A DNA stretch of 64,000 nt from Terriglobus roseus (GTDB lineage: Bacteria > Acidobacteriota > Terriglobia > Terriglobales > Acidobacteriaceae), in the NCBI RefSeq assembly GCF_900102185.1, contig NZ_LT629690.1:4154001-4218000 (forward strand), in the 5' to 3' direction. This document shows positions 60,546-64,000 of the stretch, piece after piece; position 1 is the stretch's first letter; the number at the start of each line of letters is the position of its first letter. The position numbers and the translations under genes were made by a program. The notes beneath the pieces are model-generated. The model was not told where the DNA came from and ran no database searches. It worked only from the letters and a program-made list of their open reading frames with translations.

Positions 60546-60899
60546 TTATGCCTGTGCGTCCGGAGTTTCACGAGGATAGTAAAAAGCCTGTATGCCTTTG
60601 ATCTTTCCGTCTGGAATGTGGATGAGATCAAAGACGTGATCCACGCCGGCTATCGTCTCCATGTCGAACAGCGTTGCAACGTAATCACCCTCTACGATGT
60701 GCTGCTTCAACTCAATGCCCTTGACCATCGGCAGAATGCTCGACAGAAACCCTAACACCATCTGTCGACCTTGAAGCTTAGGCATGCGCGGGCCTTCAAA
60801 CGTTACGTCATCTGCAAAGGCAATCTTTGAAGTGTCCTTCGTTGAGAAGCAATTCAAATACTCCTCAACCACCGCAATCATCTGCTCGCGTGACGACAT
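60546..60899 (-). CDS. SnoaL/NTF2-like protein
   Basis: A 117-residue single-domain protein (MIAVVEEYLNCFSTKDTSKIAFADDVTFEGPRMP, then LKQHIVEGDYVATLFDMET and IHIPDGKIKGIQAFYYP), the cone-shaped alpha+beta fold used by ketosteroid isomerases, SnoaL cyclases and many ligand-binding proteins. AGGAGA supports the start. It stands 71 bases after the monooxygenase gene on the same strand, so the two may form one TetR-controlled transcript. Confidence 0.75.
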   Translation of the reverse strand: MSSREQMIAVVEEYLNCFSTKDTSKIAFADDVTFEGPRMPKLQGRQMVLGFLSSILPMVKGIELKQHIVEGDYVATLFDMETIAGVDHVFDLIHIPDGKIKGIQAFYYPRETPDAQA

Positions 60900-60970
60900 A
60901 GATTCTCCTGGGGATCACAAAACCAACTTGCCGCTCGCATCCTGCTGGACCATTAAACAAGATGAACGAG

Positions 60971-62155
60971 TTAGCAGTTTTTAGTCGTCTGTTTAAACCG
61001 TGTCATTTCAGCATCACCAAACCTACGAAACAACGCCACCACACGATCAGCAGCATCCGGCGCATAGAACATCTCTGTATTCGTCATCGTGTCTGCCGTC
61101 ATGTGCTGCATCCGGGCGAACATCTCCGCCTCATACTTTGCAATCGCCTCAGCAGATGACGCTTCATGAAGCAGAAGTCTGGACAGCACCAGCGCATCAA
61201 GCATCGCCATGTTCACGCCTTCCCCTGCATACGGTGGCATCACGTGGGCTGCGTCACCAATCAGCGTGACATTGGGTTTTGCATCCCAATGTTGATCAGC
61301 CGGGCAAACCAGCAGCGGACGCCACACCATCGACACAGCCTCCCGAAAGAGCGGTTCCCACAACGTACTCCATCCCTCAAAGTTCGCGTGGAACCATGCC
61401 ACGCGTTGCGCCGGGGTGCTCGCTTCTTCAAGGCTCTCCCTCGCAGCAGTGTCCTGTGTCTTCAGCCCCACATAAACCAGCACACTGCCATCGGGCTTGG
61501 TTCCCATGCCAATCGTCCTTTCGCCACCCAGGGCGATCAACGCGGATCCACCAAGAAGCTCCCATAGCTCCGGTATCGTCTGCGCCCCCGCACGCACAAG
61601 GCACTCCACCAGCGACACGCCCACATACTCTGGCCGGATCGGAGTCACTAATTCACGTAAACGAGAGTTCGCACCGTCGCAGCCAATCGCGATATCGGCA
61701 ACGGCTGTCCTCCCACCCGCAAAACGCAGCAGCACCTGTTCGCCCTGCATCTCTGCAGCTTCCAGCTTGCAATCCCATTGCACGGTGCCAGGTTGAAGTG
61801 AGTCGAGCAGAAGATCGCGCAACGGACCACGCTCAATCTCCGGACGCTTCCCGGCACCCGACATCTGGCGAGGATGGTCATGCAGAACCGTTCCCGCAGC
61901 ATCGGTAAGGCGAAGTCGATCAAGGTCAGGCCGATGGTTCGCCCAGAACGCATCCATCAAACCGGCAGCTTCAAGCGCCGCCAACCCGGAGTTCTCATGC
62001 AGGTCCAGTGCGCTACCCTGCACACGCGCACTGCGGCTCTGGTCACGCTCATACACCAGCACCTGTGCGCCACCCTGCTGTAGTAATCGGGCCAGCGTCA
62101 GCCCACCCGGTCCACCACCAACAATCGCAATCTTCTTTCCATCCAGTCCACTCAT
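60971..62155 (-). CDS. FAD-dependent monooxygenase, TetX-like
   Basis: A 394-residue flavoprotein of the aromatic hydroxylase family: dinucleotide-binding KIAIVGGGPGGLTLARLLQ, an Arg loop (DQSRSARVQGSALDLHENSG), the DG motif in AIGCDGANSRLRELV, and GDAAHVMPPYAGEGVNMAMLDA that binds the FAD ribityl. Length and the SALDLHENSG-type segment are close to the tetracycline-inactivating TetX group, but environmental members oxidise many substrates, so resistance is not established. Divergent TetR gene with twin operators strengthens a role in detoxification. Confidence 0.85.
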   Translation of the reverse strand: MSGLDGKKIAIVGGGPGGLTLARLLQQGGAQVLVYERDQSRSARVQGSALDLHENSGLAALEAAGLMDAFWANHRPDLDRLRLTDAAGTVLHDHPRQMSGAGKRPEIERGPLRDLLLDSLQPGTVQWDCKLEAAEMQGEQVLLRFAGGRTAVADIAIGCDGANSRLRELVTPIRPEYVGVSLVECLVRAGAQTIPELWELLGGSALIALGGERTIGMGTKPDGSVLVYVGLKTQDTAARESLEEASTPAQRVAWFHANFEGWSTLWEPLFREAVSMVWRPLLVCPADQHWDAKPNVTLIGDAAHVMPPYAGEGVNMAMLDALVLSRLLLHEASSAEAIAKYEAEMFARMQHMTADTMTNTEMFYAPDAADRVVALFRRFGDAEMTRFKQTTKNC

Positions 62156-62197
62156 ACATCGAATCCTCAGGGCAGTTCCGTCCGATCAAAGCGCCAG

Positions 62198-62234
62198 TGG
62201 AACGCCGTTCCATTCATATTGGAACGCTGTTCCA
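62198..62234. promoter_or_regulatory. Tandem TetR-type operators
   Basis: TGGAACGCCGTTCCA (62198-62212) and TGGAACGCTGTTCCA (62220-62234): two 15-base palindromes with arms TGGAAC/GTTCCA, 22 bases centre to centre, i.e. about two helical turns, in the 100-base gap between the monooxygenase and regulator genes. Confidence 0.85.
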
Positions 62235-62255
62235 TTTCTGTGTCAAGATAAAGCC

Positions 62256-62963
62256 ATGGTGAAGCAGCGAAAGGGCGGTCCAAGGCGTGAAGAATCCCTT
62301 TCACGCGAAAACATCATCCAGGCATCCATTGAGCTGCTGGATAGCGATGGTGAAGAAGGGCTGACATTCCGAGCGCTTGCTGAACGGCTGGCGACTGGTC
62401 CCGGTGCTCTCTATTGGCATATCGCCAACAAAAGCGATCTGCTCATTGCAGCCTGCGACAGCTTGGTCGCCCGAACAATGAGCCAGATTCCGGTTACCAC
62501 CCCGAACGAAACGATTCGTGCCGTAGCGCTCGCCCTGTTTGACCTGATCGACGCGCACCCCTGGCTAGGCTCAGCCCTCACAAGCTCTCCGGGAGCGCTC
62601 CCTGTCGTGCGTGTTCTTGAGCCCATCGGCCAGCAGATTCAAGCGCTCGGAGTGCCTGACGATCAGCAATGGAATGCCACGGGAACATTGATGGCCTTCA
62701 TCCTGGGCGTCAGCAGGCAGAACGCCGCCAACCGGCAACTCGCAAGAGCGAAAAATCTTGATCGCGCCCACTTCCTCGACGTGGTGGCCACCGCATGGTC
62801 ACAGCTCGACCCGAAGGAACATCCGTTCGTGAGCACCGTCGTCGGACGGATACGAAACCACGATGATCGCGCAGACTTTCTCGCCGGAATCGATGTAATC
62901 CTCGCGGGCATTGCATCACTGCAATCCAATTCACGTCCTCCACTCAAACGTCAGCGTTCGTGA
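62256..62963 (+). CDS. TetR/AcrR family regulator, TetR C-terminal type
   Basis: A 235-residue regulator. The DNA-binding domain is LSRENIIQASIELLDSDGEEGLTFRALAERLATGPGALYWHIANKSDLL, with the TetR-subfamily LYWHI recognition helix; the remaining 180 residues are an all-helical ligand domain. It faces the TetX-like gene across two identical-arm operators, the classical tetA-tetR arrangement, so it likely represses both genes and responds to a small-molecule substrate. Confidence 0.88.
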   Translation: MVKQRKGGPRREESLSRENIIQASIELLDSDGEEGLTFRALAERLATGPGALYWHIANKSDLLIAACDSLVARTMSQIPVTTPNETIRAVALALFDLIDAHPWLGSALTSSPGALPVVRVLEPIGQQIQALGVPDDQQWNATGTLMAFILGVSRQNAANRQLARAKNLDRAHFLDVVATAWSQLDPKEHPFVSTVVGRIRNHDDRADFLAGIDVILAGIASLQSNSRPPLKRQRS

Positions 62964-62992
62964 GTGAACCAAAGCACCGCCGCAACAGCACG

Positions 62993-63225
62993 CTGTCAAG
63001 CCCCTTGACCACTCAAGCCCAACAAATCAAAGCAAATAGAGCTGGCATGTTATTTCCCCGAACTCACTAAAATAGAAACAGAAGAGAAAAGGGCCACGCA
63101 CGCGCGGCCCTAACTCCTTTAGAAAGACGATTTTGCCTCTAACCCCAATGGGCAGACGATTTTAGCGACATCCGCGCCGTAACCCCAATAGAAAGACGAT
63201 TTTAGAAAAACAGGGGGGAGGGGGT
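62993..63225 (+). repeat. Dispersed intergenic repeat, copy B
   Basis: Second copy of the element at 3745-3985, same orientation. It starts CTGTCAAGCCCC and keeps AAAGCAAATAGAGCTGGCAT, CACTAAAATAGAAA and three TAACCCCAAT..ACGATTTT units (63111-63135, 63140-63165, 63180-63205), ending in a G-run (AAACAGGGGGGAGGGGG). Here the middle contains GGGCC-ACGCACGCGC-GGCCC, a short stem absent in copy A. It fills the gap between the convergent TetR and ruvA genes. Confidence 0.75.
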
Positions 63226-63228
63226 ACC

Positions 63229-63840
63229 CTACCGGATGGCCTGCATGCTGTAACGGAACAACGCATCGAAGTCCGTCCGAATCGTCAGTTCAGAGCTTTC
63301 GTGTTTCGCAATCGCCGTCTCCACGGCGCGCTGAGCGCTGTCGCGCTTGTAGCCCAGGTTCACCAGCGCAGACAGCACATCGTCCACCACAGGTCCGCCC
63401 TGGAATCCGGAAGTCTGCACAGGTGCAGCGGCCTGCAGATCGTCCAGCTTGTCCTTCAGCTCCAGCACCACGCGTTCGGCAGTCTTCTTGCCAATGCCCG
63501 GAATCTTCACCAGCATCGCAGTGTCGCCACCGCGAATAGCACTCACAAGACGCTCCGCCGAAAGTCCACTCAACACCGTGATCCCCAGCTTCGGCCCAAT
63601 CCCGCTGACAGTGATCAGCCGCTCAAACAGGCGCTTCTCATCGCGGTCGGTAAAGCCGAACAGTGCAATCGCATCCTCACGCACCTGCGTGTTGATGTGC
63701 AGCGACACCTCAGCGCCTTCATCCGGCAACGAGGTGAACGTGGTCACGCTGATGGCCACGTCATAACCAACACCGCCGCAGTCCACAATGACAGCGTTGG
63801 GCGACTTGGAGAGCAAACGTCCGCGCAGGTGAGCAATCAT
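63229..63840 (-). CDS. ruvA: Holliday junction branch-migration protein RuvA
   Basis: A 203-residue tetrameric junction-binding protein. The OB domain is MIAHLRGRLLSKSPNAVIVDCGGVGYDV; two helix-hairpin-helix motifs follow (LFERLITVSGIGPKLGITVLSGL and MLVKIPGIGKKTAERVVLEL), and domain III (VDDVLSALVNLGYKRDSAQRAVETAI) contacts RuvB. Usual length. Its ATG immediately follows the stop of the upstream gene (TAGATG), so it is co-translated with that partial gene. No ruvB or ruvC in the window. Confidence 0.95.
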   Translation of the reverse strand: MIAHLRGRLLSKSPNAVIVDCGGVGYDVAISVTTFTSLPDEGAEVSLHINTQVREDAIALFGFTDRDEKRLFERLITVSGIGPKLGITVLSGLSAERLVSAIRGGDTAMLVKIPGIGKKTAERVVLELKDKLDDLQAAAPVQTSGFQGGPVVDDVLSALVNLGYKRDSAQRAVETAIAKHESSELTIRTDFDALFRYSMQAIR

Positions 63841-64000
63841 CTAGCCGCGCCGCCGATACAGGATCTGGAACTGGTAACCGTCATTCGGCGGGAAGAGCCT
63901 GCTGATGGCGCGCAATCGTTCCGCCAGCGCGGGTGCAGCAAGCAACGGATACTCGCGCTCACGCAGGTCGCTGTAGTCGAAGTCCATGAATACGCTCAGC
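63841..64000 (-). CDS. Partial gene upstream of ruvA, unknown product
   Basis: An open frame that runs off the right edge and stops directly before the ruvA start. The visible end reads MDFDYSDLREREYPLLAAP ... DGYQFQILYRRRG. Codon pattern is like that of its neighbours. An ATG is inside, but the frame remains open to the window edge, so the gene may begin further right. Too short to assign. Confidence 0.5.
   Translation of the reverse strand, partial: LSVFMDFDYSDLREREYPLLAAPALAERLRAISRLFPPNDGYQFQILYRRRG

Overview
The window looks like a chromosomal segment of a soil Acidobacteriota, most likely family Acidobacteriaceae (Terriglobus, Granulicella or Edaphobacter type). The basis is marker content: two ADOP-type duplicated permeases, six members of the soil-associated TIGR03435 family (five in one tandem array), a DUF3300-DUF2950 pair, two S53 sedolisin proteases with Ig-like repeats and an unusual C-terminal anchor, a possible hopanoid-type glycosyltransferase, and several secreted polysaccharide-acting enzymes. 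Genes are dense, high in G+C, and many lack a Shine-Dalgarno sequence. No rRNA, tRNA, CRISPR array, phage or insertion sequence was seen.

Layout. 0-4 kb: 3' part of a 5'-3' exonuclease, an ADOP permease with a coupled mini-ORF, and copy A of a dispersed intergenic repeat. 4-9.5 kb: folC-plsC-(class I amidotransferase)-rsmG-parA-parB with three parS palindromes, i.e. a chromosome-partition locus. 9.5-23 kb: mixed housekeeping and envelope genes (ICMT-like methyltransferase, GH43-like enzyme, HU, Spy-like protein, one TIGR03435 protein, SPFH protein, SGNH hydrolase, antiporter, DUF3300-DUF2950, GlxA-type regulator facing an alpha/beta hydrolase). 23-25 kb: dnaN behind a 0.7-kb gene-free region with DnaA-box-like motifs, a candidate oriC. 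25-43 kb: secreted carbohydrate enzymes, DUF2157/GDYXXLXY pair, accD, two tandem S53 proteases, small-molecule enzymes. 43-50 kb, all on the minus strand: five TIGR03435 paralogues, then ruvX, then dnaA. 50-64 kb: DUF5060/DUF4038 glycosidase, rlpA, Gfo/Idh/MocA oxidoreductase, a TPR protein that seems to start at ATT, a second ADOP permease, two TetR-controlled divergent loci with visible operators (SDR; TetX-like monooxygenase), copy B of the repeat, and ruvA.

How it fits together. dnaA, dnaN, parAB/parS and rsmG lie within 40 kb, so the replication origin is probably inside or close to the window. The rest is a scavenging soil lifestyle: protein and polysaccharide degradation, envelope maintenance and export or detoxification under local TetR/AraC regulators. 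The least explained elements are the two-copy intergenic repeat with three internal ACGATTTT units, the TIGR03435 array, the S53 C-terminal anchor, and several start-site hairpins.
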